This document shows, piece after piece, positions 44,496 through 51,980 of a DNA stretch of 64,000 nucleotides. The translations under genes were made by a program, and so were the position numbers. The first letter of the stretch is position 1. Each line of letters opens with the position of its first letter. The stretch is from the NCBI GenBank assembly GCA_015059905.1, contig SUZN01000003.1:124001-188000 (forward strand). Direction: 5' to 3'. The notes under the pieces were generated by a model. The model was not told the DNA's origin. It saw nothing but the letters and a program-made list of their open reading frames with translations, and did not search any database. Origin of the DNA: Rikenellaceae bacterium. Lineage in GTDB: Bacteria > Bacteroidota > Bacteroidia > Bacteroidales > Rikenellaceae.

Positions 44496-44579
44496 CGTCA
44501 TTCCGAGCATTTGTTTTGAGATTGCCACGTCGCTTAAGCTCCTCGCAATGACGCGCCAAAACAAATGCGTGGGAATCTC
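44496..44579. repeat. REP-like repeat with a second unit inserted in its loop
   Basis: Outer unit: CGTCATTCCGAGCATTTGTTTT (44496-44517) and CAAAACAAATGCGTGGGAATCTC (ending 44579), which pair as a long stem. Between them sits a complete inner unit at 44518-44553, GAGATTGCCACGTCGC ... CCTCGCAATGACG. The outer unit is of the GTCATTCC/GGGAATCTC kind and the inner of the GTCATTGC/GGCAATCTC kind. Confidence 0.8.
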
Positions 44580-44615
44580 AATTTTATAAATTACAATCAG
44601 AATCTCATGGTCCCG

Positions 44616-44906
44616 CTACTTGATTATCAACACATTAACAAGCCTCACGCCCGACACACGATTTATCTCGGTGGCGATTGCCTCGCGTCGGTAAAATAAT
44701 TCCGAGCGCAGGATACCCGACGAGATGCGGGCATATAAAATGTGATTCTCCAGCCGTAGCTCGGAGGTGCAGTCGGCTACCCTATCCCCCACTACCTCGC
44801 GCCACGTCTCGGGCAGCTTGCCCTCGGCGACCTTCGCCGCAACGTATGGCTGTGAGAAAAAATCCTTCAGCACATCGCCAAATAACATTGTCTTTGTTCG
44901 TCTCAT
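44616..44906 (-). CDS. DUF721 (DciA-like) protein
   Basis: A 96-residue DUF721 protein. MLFGDVLKDFFSQPYVAAKV, WREVVGDRVADCTSELRLEN and LYARISSGILRSELFYRRE are family positions. DUF721 proteins are homologues of DciA, which helps load the replicative helicase DnaB in bacteria without DnaC. It overlaps the recF stop by 4 bp (ATGA), so translation is coupled to recF. Confidence 0.85.
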   Translation of the reverse strand: MRRTKTMLFGDVLKDFFSQPYVAAKVAEGKLPETWREVVGDRVADCTSELRLENHILYARISSGILRSELFYRREAIATEINRVSGVRLVNVLIIK

Positions 44907-45991
44907 CGCTTGATGTCGCCTCCCTCGACCGTAAATAGTGCATAATCAGCGGCAGCGCGAGAGAGCGTAGTCTCCAGACGCACCTTGTTGCAATCGGTGA
45001 TACATATCTGCCCAAAGCTCTCGCCCGACACAAGCTCCAACAGATGCTCCACGCGGCGCATATCGAGTTTGTCGAACAAATCATCCAAAAGCAATATCGG
45101 CTTCTCGCCTGTGGATTCAGCCAGCAGACGATACTGCGCCAGCTTCAGCGCTATAAGGAATGACTTCTGCTGCCCCTGCGAGCCATATTTTCGCAGTGGA
45201 TAGCCGCCAATCTTGAATATCAAATCATCACGATGCACACCCGATGTGGTGAACTGATTGACCAAATCGCGCTCACGATTACGTTGCAGAATATCCATCA
45301 GCGACATCTGCTCCAACTCCGAACGATACGTTATCTCCACCTGCTCCCTATCCTCCGACAGCTCACGGTAATACTCCACCACCAGCGGCGACATCTGCTC
45401 CACAATCTTGCGACGCATCTCATATACACGACGCCCATGTTCATCGAGTTGCATATCATAAATCTGCAACATCTGCTCATCCGACGAGCGCTTAAGAAAG
45501 GTGTTACGCTCGGCAAGTACCGTGTTGTATCGCATTATGGATTTAAGATAAACCTTGTCTATCTGCGAGATAAAACTATTAAGGTAGCGACGACGCTCAT
45601 CGGCAGCATCGGTTATAAGGTCACTATCGCGCGGCGATACAATCACCACAGGGAAATTTCCCACGTGGTCTGCCAATCGCTCATACTCCTTGCCATTTCG
45701 CTTCAGCACCTTACCCCCTCGGCGAGAGAATGAGCAGTTGAGCAGCTCGGCACGCCCCTCGTCGCTTAAGTAAGAGCCCTCGGCAACAAAGAAATCCTCA
45801 CCGTGCGACACACTCTGTCCATCGGTCATCGTGAATGCCGACTTCGACATCGAGAGATAGTATATGGCATCGAGTATATTTGTCTTGCCCGCGCCATTGT
45901 CGCCGACAAAACAATTTATACCGTCAGAGAGCGATATTTCCGACTGGATAATATTCTTGAAATTTATGAGTAATAGCTTTTTGAGCAGCAT
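44903..45991 (-). CDS. recF: DNA replication and repair protein RecF
   Basis: A 362-residue RecF. ABC-type ATPase: Walker A GDNGAGKTNILDAIYYLS, the signature-region KYGSQGQQKSFLIALKLAQ and Walker B PILLLDDLFDKLD. It works with RecO and RecR (recR at 30155) to load RecA at gaps. I take ATG 45991 (MLLKKLLLINFKNI) as the start; a TTG two codons upstream is less likely. The promoter element at 46011 fits. It forms an operon with the DUF721 gene. Confidence 0.95.
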   Translation of the reverse strand: MLLKKLLLINFKNIIQSEISLSDGINCFVGDNGAGKTNILDAIYYLSMSKSAFTMTDGQSVSHGEDFFVAEGSYLSDEGRAELLNCSFSRRGGKVLKRNGKEYERLADHVGNFPVVIVSPRDSDLITDAADERRRYLNSFISQIDKVYLKSIMRYNTVLAERNTFLKRSSDEQMLQIYDMQLDEHGRRVYEMRRKIVEQMSPLVVEYYRELSEDREQVEITYRSELEQMSLMDILQRNRERDLVNQFTTSGVHRDDLIFKIGGYPLRKYGSQGQQKSFLIALKLAQYRLLAESTGEKPILLLDDLFDKLDMRRVEHLLELVSGESFGQICITDCNKVRLETTLSRAAADYALFTVEGGDIKR

Positions 45992-46010
45992 AATCAACCT
46001 TATTTGCTAA

Positions 46011-46018
46011 CAAAGTTA
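46011..46018 (-). promoter_or_regulatory. recF promoter, -7 TAACTTTG
   Basis: Matches the -7 consensus on the minus strand, 20 bp before the recF ATG. Confidence 0.68.
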
Positions 46019-46103
46019 CAATTTTTCATCGACTTTTGCCCACTTTCCACCCTCGAATTACATTTTCCCCACCACTTTATGCGTTTTTTTACGAATTTTA
46101 TTT

Positions 46104-46111
46104 TAATTTTG
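46104..46111 (+). promoter_or_regulatory. Promoter of the TPR gene, -7 TAATTTTG
   Basis: Fits TAnnTTTG, 44 bp before ATG 46155. Confidence 0.6.
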
Positions 46112-46154
46112 CGTTTTGAATTAAACGAATAATTAACTAAAAAACATAAAAACA

Positions 46155-46835
46155 ATGGCAAAAGAGGTAAAGACACCCCAGGAGGAGATGCTTGAGAACG
46201 CACAGTCACAGGCAGAAAACTTCTTCGAGAAGAACAGCAAGATGGTTGTAACTGCAATCGTCGTAATTTTTGCAATCGCAATCGCAGTATTTGGTTACAA
46301 GAAGCTCGTTAGCGAGCCACGTCTGAACAAGGCACAGGAGTTGCTCTATCAGGCACAGTATCAGTTCGAGCAGAACACACCTGACTACGCCGTAGCATTG
46401 AACGGCGACGAGAACACTCCAGGTTTCGCAGAGGTAGCAGAGCAGTATGGCAACACACCTGCTGGTAACCTTGCAAATATGTACGCTGCCGCTTGCGCTT
46501 TGCGTCTTGGCGATTTCGACGCTGCAGAGAAGTATATTGGCTCTTACAAGAACGTGAAGGGTATCCCTGGCGAGATGGTAAACGCTATGGCTGCGGGTAT
46601 CAAGGGCGAGATTGCAGTTGAGAAGGATGACTACGCAAAGGCTGCTACACTCTTCGAGCAGGCTGCGGCACAGAGCAAGAACGAGTTCACTACTCCTATG
46701 TACCTTCACAAGGCTGCGTTGGCTTACGCTGCAGCTGGTGACGAGGCAAAGGCAAAGCAGTGCTACGAGACTATTGAGAAGGAGTACCCACGCTCAATGG
46801 ATGCACGCGACGCTATGAAGCAGCTCGCAGAGTAA
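46155..46835 (+). CDS. Membrane-anchored tetratricopeptide repeat protein
   Basis: A 226-residue protein with a short cytoplasmic N-terminus, one transmembrane helix (about 30-49, MVVTAIVVIFAIAIAVFGY), and a periplasmic helical region with TPR motifs (AACALRLGDFDAAEKYIGSY, VEKDDYAKAATLFEQAA, HKAALAYAAAGDEAKAKQCY). The layout matches YfgM-like proteins that work near the Sec and Bam machinery, but the function is not established in this phylum. Codon use (GCT, GGT rich) suggests good expression. In other Bacteroidales this gene lies between recF and ribH, an order kept here. Confidence 0.82.
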   Translation: MAKEVKTPQEEMLENAQSQAENFFEKNSKMVVTAIVVIFAIAIAVFGYKKLVSEPRLNKAQELLYQAQYQFEQNTPDYAVALNGDENTPGFAEVAEQYGNTPAGNLANMYAAACALRLGDFDAAEKYIGSYKNVKGIPGEMVNAMAAGIKGEIAVEKDDYAKAATLFEQAAAQSKNEFTTPMYLHKAALAYAAAGDEAKAKQCYETIEKEYPRSMDARDAMKQLAE

Positions 46836-46849
46836 TCTACGACCGATAA

Positions 46850-46928
46850 CGAGAGGGGCAACAAGGGGCGACAAGAGGCAAAGCAACAAGGAGCAAAGCA
46901 GCAAGGAGCGACCTGGAGCAATAAGGAG
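46850..46928 (+). repeat. Purine-rich degenerate tandem tract with repeated AAGGAG
   Basis: Between the TPR gene and the RibH-like gene: repeats of CAACAAGGGGCGA / CAACAAGGAGCAA / CAGCAAGGAGCGA type, nearly all purine on this strand apart from C. The last AAGGAG (46923-46928) is 7 nt before ATG 46936, a textbook Shine-Dalgarno spacing that is rare elsewhere in this window. Confidence 0.6.
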
Positions 46929-46935
46929 TGATACG

Positions 46936-47337
46936 ATGGCACAGTATAAGATAGGTGTTGTGATTGTGGATGAGCAGGCGGAGTTTGCTCACAGTCAATT
47001 GGCAGCATCCATCGAGAGCCTGAAGGCGTTGGGCTGTGACGATAATAATATCCTTATGCGCCACGCACCCAAAATCTTCAACGTAACGCTCACAACTCAA
47101 TTCCTGGCGGAGTACACTGATGTTGATGCAGTGGTGATACTTGCCGAGGATGACCACACAGCAGCATACGAGGCGATGCTCTATGGCGTCACGAAGTTGC
47201 AGATTGCGTGGAATATGCCTGTCACGATTGGCGACTTTACAGCGGCCGCCGAGGCTATTGAGATGGTTGCGCTCCAAAACAAGATGGAGGCTGAAGCTCC
47301 CGAAAATATTGCACCCGACCGCAAATCGATAAACTAA
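46936..47337 (+). CDS. Divergent, shortened RibH-like (lumazine synthase fold) protein
   Basis: A 133-residue protein. The first part follows RibH: YKIGVVIVDEQAEFAHSQLA, IESLKALGCDDNNILMRHAP and the strand YTDVDAVVILAE, then YGVTKLQIAWNMPVTIGDF in the place of the family's VxxGITxLxxxxxIPVxFGVLT. However, the catalytic and ligand-binding motifs are gone: VPGxFE is replaced by APKIFN, and GCVIRGETxHF by AEDDHTAA (only one His remains), and the LTxxTxxQAxxR end is missing. Normal RibH is about 155 residues. It sits where ribH is found in related genomes (after TPR and recF). I infer a former ribH that has lost the activity, perhaps now a scaffold or regulator. Confidence 0.55.
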   Translation: MAQYKIGVVIVDEQAEFAHSQLAASIESLKALGCDDNNILMRHAPKIFNVTLTTQFLAEYTDVDAVVILAEDDHTAAYEAMLYGVTKLQIAWNMPVTIGDFTAAAEAIEMVALQNKMEAEAPENIAPDRKSIN

Positions 47338-47361
47338 CCGAGAGGGTGCAAAAGAAACGAT

Positions 47362-47390
47362 AAAGCCTGTCCGAATGGACAGGCTTTTTT
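47362..47390 (+). terminator. Terminator after the RibH-like gene
   Basis: AAAGCCTGTCC / GGACAGGCTTT with loop GAAT, followed by T6 in total. Confidence 0.88.
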
Positions 47391-47449
47391 GTGTCTTGAT
47401 ACTGGAATATCGTTTTCAAATTACTTTTGCAAAAAGTATTCTAATAAAA

Positions 47450-47541
47450 CGTCATTCCCCGACTTGCGTAGCAAGGCGATGGGAATCTACCGCTTATATA
47501 AACCTCGTCATTGCGAGGAGCTTCAGCGACGTGGCAATCTC
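47450..47541 (+). repeat. Two REP-like units in direct order
   Basis: Unit 1 at 47450-47490: CGTCATTCCCCGACTTGCGT ... GGCGATGGGAATCTAC (hairpin CTTGCgtaGCAAG inside). Unit 2 at 47506-47541: CGTCATTGCGAGGAGCTTCA ... GACGTGGCAATCTC. Part of the 564-bp intergenic region 47338-47901, which has no credible gene. Confidence 0.78.
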
Positions 47542-47577
47542 ATTTGTTGTCGTATTAAGAAATTAAAATTTCTTTCT

Positions 47578-47749
47578 TCCACCTTTTGCCGCCGAAAAGG
47601 TGGAGCCAAAACCGCACGGTGATAAATTTTCGGGTTCGTAGCTTGTCGTCGGTAAAATGGTTGCCTTCGCACTTTTGAGGATCAAAAGGTCACCATTTCT
47701 TAACCCTCCGCCTGCGCTACGACCTTCTTCCGAAAATTCATCTGCCGTG
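47578..47749. repeat. Large imperfect palindrome of nested stems
   Basis: Three stems in the intergenic region: CCACCTTTT / AAAAGGTGG (about 47579-47603); a long outer stem pairing CACGG...AAATTTTCGG...CGTAGC (47615-47642) with GCTACG...CCGAAAATT...CCGTG (47716-47748); and inside it AAATGGTTGCC / GGTCACCATTT with a tip ACTTTTGAggaTCAAAAGGT. No reading frame of note. It looks like a structured RNA or a mobile palindrome; I do not recognise a named family. Confidence 0.65.
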
Positions 47750-47831
47750 TTTTTGCTGTCGCCAACAAATCACATTCAAAATTTAATTATATCTATTTTT
47801 TAATCGCATACATATAGATAATATCATATAT

Positions 47832-47874
47832 AAATACTAAAGAGCGTATCAAATTGATACGCTCTTTAGTATTT
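47832..47874. terminator. Terminator of lysC, 21-bp perfect palindrome arms
   Basis: Arms AAATACTAAAGAGCGTATCA(A) and the exact complement around a single central A. It starts 28 bp after the lysC stop on the minus strand and can act in both directions. Confidence 0.82.
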
Positions 47875-47901
47875 AATACCCTTTACCTTTTTAGACAACT
47901 T

Positions 47902-49164
47902 TTAAAATGTTGGAGCGGGTAGAACTACACGCACAGTCTGGAAATTGACCTGACGTACCAACATCTGCTGCGACTCAACATACTTCTCGTAAAGTTCATC
48001 GGTGCAGTTGCGAATAGTCAAAAGACATACATCCTCCCGCTTCTCGACCTCGAAATTCTCCTTCTCCAGAGCCTCAATCAGCTCGTCAATATGCCAAGAG
48101 GCATCCACCGAGAGTCCCAAATCGACTGCCGAGTTATTGATAAGATGTGTCTTGATGCGGAAACGGTCAAGCAGCGAGAAAATCACCGCAAACTTCTCCT
48201 CCATCACAAACGAAAAATCTTTTGAACGGATAATCAGAAAGACCTGGTCGCGCTTGTAAATCATAATTGGCAACGTAACGTGCTCGGCATCGGAGCTAAT
48301 CACGGTGCCAGGCTTTGACTTATCGCCAAATGGACGCACATACAGCGGGATGTTCTTGTTCTGCAAAGGCTTGATTGTCTTTGGGTGGATAATCTGCGCA
48401 CCGCTATATGCCAACTCGATGGTATCAAGGTAGTTGAGCGCGTCAATCTTCACCGCATCCTTAAAGACCTTTGGGTCGGCGTTCAGCACGCCATCCACAT
48501 CCTTCCATACCGACATCGACTCTGCATCGAGGATATGAGCCACTACGGCTGCCGAGTAATCAGAACCCTCGCGACCGAGTGTCGTGGTTGTGCCATCGGG
48601 AGCAGCACCGATAAAGCCCTGACCAACGAAAACGCCTACACCCGTATTCTCCAGCGCAGCCTTCAGACGAGGTTCCGATGCCTTGATATTGACATTGGCA
48701 TCCTTGTGACGTGGGTTTGTCACAAACGTAGTACGCATATCAATCCAGCGGTTACGCAAACCTGTCTTGTTCAGATACTTCGATATGATTGTCGTAGAAA
48801 TCAACTCTCCATAGGCAACAATAGTGTCATACCAGAGCTCTGCATCGTTAGTGCGATATAGTGTATTGTCGATTATGCCGCGCAATTCGGCAAAGAGCGC
48901 ATCGACCTCCTCCAACTTGGTTGGCTCGCCCCACAAATCGTTGATTATCGCAGCGTGATATACCTCTATCTCGGCTATCTCGGCGTGTGCTTCAGCCTTC
49001 TGCGCCTTCTGCATAGCGGCAAATACTCGCTCCAGCGCGTTGGTCGTCTTACCCATTGCTGAGACGATGATAAACAGGTTCTCTTCACCCTCGACAATAT
49101 GCGCCAGGTTTCTCACTCCATCGGCTGTACGGACCGATGCTCCTCCAAATTTATAAACTTTCAT
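47902..49164 (-). CDS. lysC: Aspartate kinase (monofunctional)
   Basis: A 420-residue aspartokinase, first step of the aspartate family (lysine, diaminopimelate, threonine, methionine). Kinase domain: KVYKFGGASV, VSAMGKTTNAL, TTLGREGSDYSAAVVA with the catalytic region, and KDVDGVLNADP. C-terminal part (about 290-420) has two ACT-like domains that usually bind lysine or threonine for feedback control. There is no homoserine dehydrogenase fusion. Divergent from dapD; asd lies at 60642. Confidence 0.95.
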   Translation of the reverse strand: MKVYKFGGASVRTADGVRNLAHIVEGEENLFIIVSAMGKTTNALERVFAAMQKAQKAEAHAEIAEIEVYHAAIINDLWGEPTKLEEVDALFAELRGIIDNTLYRTNDAELWYDTIVAYGELISTTIISKYLNKTGLRNRWIDMRTTFVTNPRHKDANVNIKASEPRLKAALENTGVGVFVGQGFIGAAPDGTTTTLGREGSDYSAAVVAHILDAESMSVWKDVDGVLNADPKVFKDAVKIDALNYLDTIELAYSGAQIIHPKTIKPLQNKNIPLYVRPFGDKSKPGTVISSDAEHVTLPIMIYKRDQVFLIIRSKDFSFVMEEKFAVIFSLLDRFRIKTHLINNSAVDLGLSVDASWHIDELIEALEKENFEVEKREDVCLLTIRNCTDELYEKYVESQQMLVRQVNFQTVRVVLPAPTF

Positions 49165-49189
49165 AAGTCAAAATTTATATTATAGGTTG

Positions 49190-49197
49190 CAAAGGTA
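49190..49197 (-). promoter_or_regulatory. lysC promoter, -7 TACCTTTG
   Basis: Matches the -7 consensus on the minus strand, 26 bp before lysC. Confidence 0.7.
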
Positions 49198-49239
49198 GGA
49201 AAATTTGGTTTTATGGCACGTTATTTTCGCATTTTTATA

Positions 49240-49247
49240 TATCTTTG
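49240..49247 (+). promoter_or_regulatory. dapD promoter, -7 TATCTTTG
   Basis: Exact -7 match, 23 bp before dapD. The lysC and dapD promoters share one 105-bp gap. Confidence 0.72.
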
Positions 49248-49269
49248 AACAATAAAAATTCGTAAAATT

Positions 49270-50097
49270 ATGTTTTCGCAACACAAACAGATAGTAGAGC
49301 AGGCGTGGGCAGATAGAGCAATGCTTGCTGATGCAGCCGTAAAGGCAACAATTCGTGAGGTGGTAGAGGCTGTAGATAAGGGTCAGCTGCGTACCGCAGA
49401 GCCAATTAACCCCGAAGCAAGCGAGTGGCAGGTGAACGAGTGGGTAAAGAAGGCTATTATAATGTACTTCCCCATTCAGGAGATGCGCACGATGCGCTCG
49501 GGCGAGCTGGAGTGGTACGACAAGATGGAGCTAAAGCACGACTATGAGAAGTTGGGCGTGAGAGTTGTTCCACACGCTGTGGCACGTTATGGTGCATACA
49601 TTGCCCCAGGTGCTATCCTTATGCCTTCGTATGTGAATATAGGTGCTTATGTCGATACAGGCACAATGGTCGATACCTGGGCAACGGTAGGCTCGTGCGC
49701 ACAGATTGGCAAGCACGTTCACCTGAGCGGTGGCGTGGGCATCGGTGGTGTGCTGGAGCCTGTACAGGCTGCGCCCGTAATCATCGAGGATAACTGCTTC
49801 ATCGGCTCACGCGCCATCGTAGTGGAGGGTGCGCATATCTGCCGTGAGGCGGTGCTGGGCTCCAACACCGTCATCACAGGCTCGACACACATCATCGACG
49901 TAACATCGGAGGAGCCCAAAGAGTATCGCGGCTACGTTCCACCACGCTCGGTGGTTGTGCCAGGCACCTACACAAAGAAGTTCCCTGCGGGCGAGTATGG
50001 CGTATCGTGCGCCCTCATCATTGGTCACCGCAAGGAATCAACCGACAAGAAGACATCGCTCAACGACGCTCTGCGTGACTTTGGCGTAAGCGTATAG
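49270..50097 (+). CDS. dapD: 2,3,4,5-tetrahydropyridine-2,6-dicarboxylate N-succinyltransferase
   Basis: A 275-residue DapD of usual length, from the succinylase branch of lysine and diaminopimelate synthesis. An N-terminal helical domain (1-100) is followed by a left-handed beta-helix of hexapeptide repeats (GAYIAPGAILMPSYVNIGAYVDTGTMVDT, then VGIGGVLEP, VIIEDNCFIGS, IVVEGAHI) and a short C-terminal domain. The active site lies between trimer subunits; IGHRKESTDKKTSLNDALR is the conserved C-terminus. Divergent from lysC. Confidence 0.96.
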   Translation: MFSQHKQIVEQAWADRAMLADAAVKATIREVVEAVDKGQLRTAEPINPEASEWQVNEWVKKAIIMYFPIQEMRTMRSGELEWYDKMELKHDYEKLGVRVVPHAVARYGAYIAPGAILMPSYVNIGAYVDTGTMVDTWATVGSCAQIGKHVHLSGGVGIGGVLEPVQAAPVIIEDNCFIGSRAIVVEGAHICREAVLGSNTVITGSTHIIDVTSEEPKEYRGYVPPRSVVVPGTYTKKFPAGEYGVSCALIIGHRKESTDKKTSLNDALRDFGVSV

Positions 50098-50136
50098 CGG
50101 CATCAAACCGAGACAACCGAAAACGTATAAAATACT

Positions 50137-50691
50137 ATGAAAAAGCCCGAGCACCGTCCATTTAAGGTTTTGGAGAGCGAGTATCTCTCCAGCCGACCTT
50201 GGTTTACCGTCAGGCGTGAGCGCGTGGAGTTGCCCACAGGAGCCATTGTGCCCGAGTGGTACATCTTTGAGTTCCCGAACTGGGTGAATGTCATCGCTAT
50301 CACCAAGGAGGGTAAGTTCGTGATGATAAGCCAATATCGTCACGCGCTGGGGCGCACCAACTACGAGCTATCGGCGGGTTGCTGCGAGGAGGGCGAAACA
50401 CCCGAAGAGAGCGCACGTCGTGAGTTGCTGGAAGAGACGGGCTACGGAGGTGGCGAATGGGAGCAGTTTATGGTCACATCGCCCAACCCGACAAATCACA
50501 ACAACCTCGCCTACACCTTTTTAGCTACGGGCGTGGAGCTTATTGCGGAGCAACACACCGAGGCGGGAGAGGATATCAAGGTGGAGCTGATGACACGCGA
50601 AGAGGTGGAGGAGTTGCTCCACCATGACGAGATAATACAATGCCTGCACGCTGCACCGCTGTGGCGTTATATGGCGCGATATCCATTCTGA
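50137..50691 (+). CDS. Nudix hydrolase, ADP-ribose pyrophosphatase-like
   Basis: A 184-residue Nudix protein. The Nudix box GxxxxxExxxxxxxREUxEExGU is complete: G-CCEEG-E-TPEESAR-RELLEETGY. An N-terminal SRPWFTVRRERVELPTGAIV and the FEFPNWVNVIAITK segment resemble the ADP-sugar pyrophosphatase subgroup, which hydrolyses ADP-ribose and similar compounds. Its TGA overlaps the birA ATG (TGATG), so the two are translationally coupled. Confidence 0.88.
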   Translation: MKKPEHRPFKVLESEYLSSRPWFTVRRERVELPTGAIVPEWYIFEFPNWVNVIAITKEGKFVMISQYRHALGRTNYELSAGCCEEGETPEESARRELLEETGYGGGEWEQFMVTSPNPTNHNNLAYTFLATGVELIAEQHTEAGEDIKVELMTREEVEELLHHDEIIQCLHAAPLWRYMARYPF

Positions 50692-51413
50692 TGATACACT
50701 ACTTTGAGCAACTCACCTCGTCAAACGATGAGGCGGCACTTCCCCACTACCGCGAGGGCGACGTAATCTGGGCTGAACGTCAGAGCGCAGGCAGAGGTCA
50801 GCGCGGTCACTTGTGGCAGAGCGCAGAGGGGCTGAATCTCACCTTCTCTGCACTGCTGGAGCCTACGTTTCTGCCCGCAACGGAGCAGTTTTCGCTGTTG
50901 CAAGTGGTGGCGCTGGCAATGGTGGATGCGCTGGCGGAGTTTGACATTGAGGCGAAGATAAAGTGGACAAACGACATATATGTTGGCGACAAAAAGATAG
51001 TTGGCATCCTTATGGAACACAAGTTGCAGGGGGCTTTTCTATCGCGTACGATAGCAGGCATCGGCATCAACGTAAACCAGACGGAGTTTGACCCCGAGTT
51101 GCCAAACCCTACTTCGATGCGGCTTATCGCTGGCAAGGCGTTTGACCGCGAGGAGGTGTTAGGGTGCATAACCGATAAACTGATGCGCCGCTACGATATG
51201 TTGCGCCGAGGCGACCACACAACGCTGCACACCGACTATCACCTTAGGCTCTATCGCCTTGGCGAAAAGCATACTTACGCACTGCCCGACGGGAGCCGTT
51301 TTGAGGGCACAATCTCTGGCGTTGAGAGGCAGGGAGCGCTGAAAATCAGTACGCCACAGGGCGATGAACATAAATTTCTATTCAAAGAAGTGGAATTTGT
51401 GTTAAAAAACTAA
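50691..51413 (+). CDS. birA: Biotin-[acetyl-CoA-carboxylase] ligase, short form
   Basis: A 240-residue BirA without the N-terminal DNA-binding domain (group I), so a ligase but not a biotin repressor. It makes biotinyl-AMP and links biotin to carboxylase carriers. Motifs: SAGRGQRGHLWQS (biotin and ATP loop, a variant of GRGRRG), KWTNDIYVGDKKIVGILMEH, and GIGINVNQ. The frame is open upstream, but MIHYFEQLTSSNDEA starting in the overlap with the Nudix stop is the family-like N-terminus. Confidence 0.92.
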   Translation: MIHYFEQLTSSNDEAALPHYREGDVIWAERQSAGRGQRGHLWQSAEGLNLTFSALLEPTFLPATEQFSLLQVVALAMVDALAEFDIEAKIKWTNDIYVGDKKIVGILMEHKLQGAFLSRTIAGIGINVNQTEFDPELPNPTSMRLIAGKAFDREEVLGCITDKLMRRYDMLRRGDHTTLHTDYHLRLYRLGEKHTYALPDGSRFEGTISGVERQGALKISTPQGDEHKFLFKEVEFVLKN

Positions 51414-51444
51414 CAAAAAAGTAGTATTGTTGGAAAATAAATTC

Positions 51445-51452
51445 TATCTTTG
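51445..51452 (+). promoter_or_regulatory. gcvH promoter, -7 TATCTTTG
   Basis: Exact -7 match, giving a leader of about 105 nt before gcvH. Confidence 0.7.
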
Positions 51453-51463
51453 TAAGAGGTATT

Positions 51464-51535
51464 ATGCCGTAGTGTCGGGAGAGCAGTTTTGATTTCAAAA
51501 AAGCGGGCGGCTCGGCATTGCGAAAGCGTGTGCAA
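51464..51535 (+). promoter_or_regulatory. Structured 5' leader of gcvH
   Basis: Closing stem ATGCCG (51464-51469) / CGGCAT (51513-51518); inside it TTTTGAttTCAAAA; after it TGCGAAAGCG with a GAAA-like loop. Conserved-looking GTCGGGAGAGCAG and GCGGGCGGC strings lie in the internal loop. It does not match the glycine riboswitch consensus. Confidence 0.4.
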
Positions 51536-51563
51536 AAACAGACAATTTTAATTTTTTACGACT

Positions 51564-51941
51564 ATGAATATTCCTGCTAATTTGAAGTACTCAAGCGACC
51601 ATGAGTGGTGTCGCGTTGAGGGCGAGTATGCCTATGTAGGCATTACTGATTTCGCACAGAGCCAGTTGGGCGACATCGTATTTGTTGACGTTCCAACCGT
51701 TGGCGAGACACTGGAGGCTGGTGAGGTTTTCGGCTCTATCGAGGCTGTTAAGACCGTGAGCGACGCTTTCATCCCTGTAGGTGGTGAGGTTGTTGAGTTC
51801 AACGACGCTGTGGACGCTGACCCAGCATTGGTAAACTCTGACCCATACGGCGAGGGCTGGATGATTAAGGTTAAGATGTCTAATCCTGCTGATTACGACT
51901 CATTGCTCACTCCAGAGGCTTACGCCGAGCTTATTGGCTAA
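51564..51941 (+). CDS. gcvH: Glycine cleavage system H protein
   Basis: A 125-residue H protein carrying the lipoyl arm that shuttles the aminomethyl group between GcvP, GcvT and GcvL. The lipoylation site is in [12 protein letters not shown] (Lys). The start [18 protein letters not shown] and the C-terminal [12 protein letters not shown] are family features. GcvP and GcvT genes are not in the window; mdh follows after 39 bp. It may also serve lipoate transfer. Confidence 0.95.
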   Translation: MNIPANLKYSSDHEWCRVEGEYAYVGITDFAQSQLGDIVFVDVPTVGETLEAGEVFGSIEAVKTVSDAFIPVGGEVVEFNDAVDADPALVNSDPYGEGWMIKVKMSNPADYDSLLTPEAYAELIG

Positions 51942-51980
51942 TCAAAGTAAATTCAAAAACCAAATAACAAAAAGAAAATT

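Noticed and set aside
13384..47541. REP-like units considered as CRISPR repeats
   Set aside because: They are dispersed, occur once or in pairs in different intergenic regions, differ in sequence, and have no regular spacers and no cas genes.
51453..51563. Glycine riboswitch before gcvH
   Set aside because: The leader is structured but lacks the paired glycine-aptamer core strings, so I report only an unnamed structured leader.
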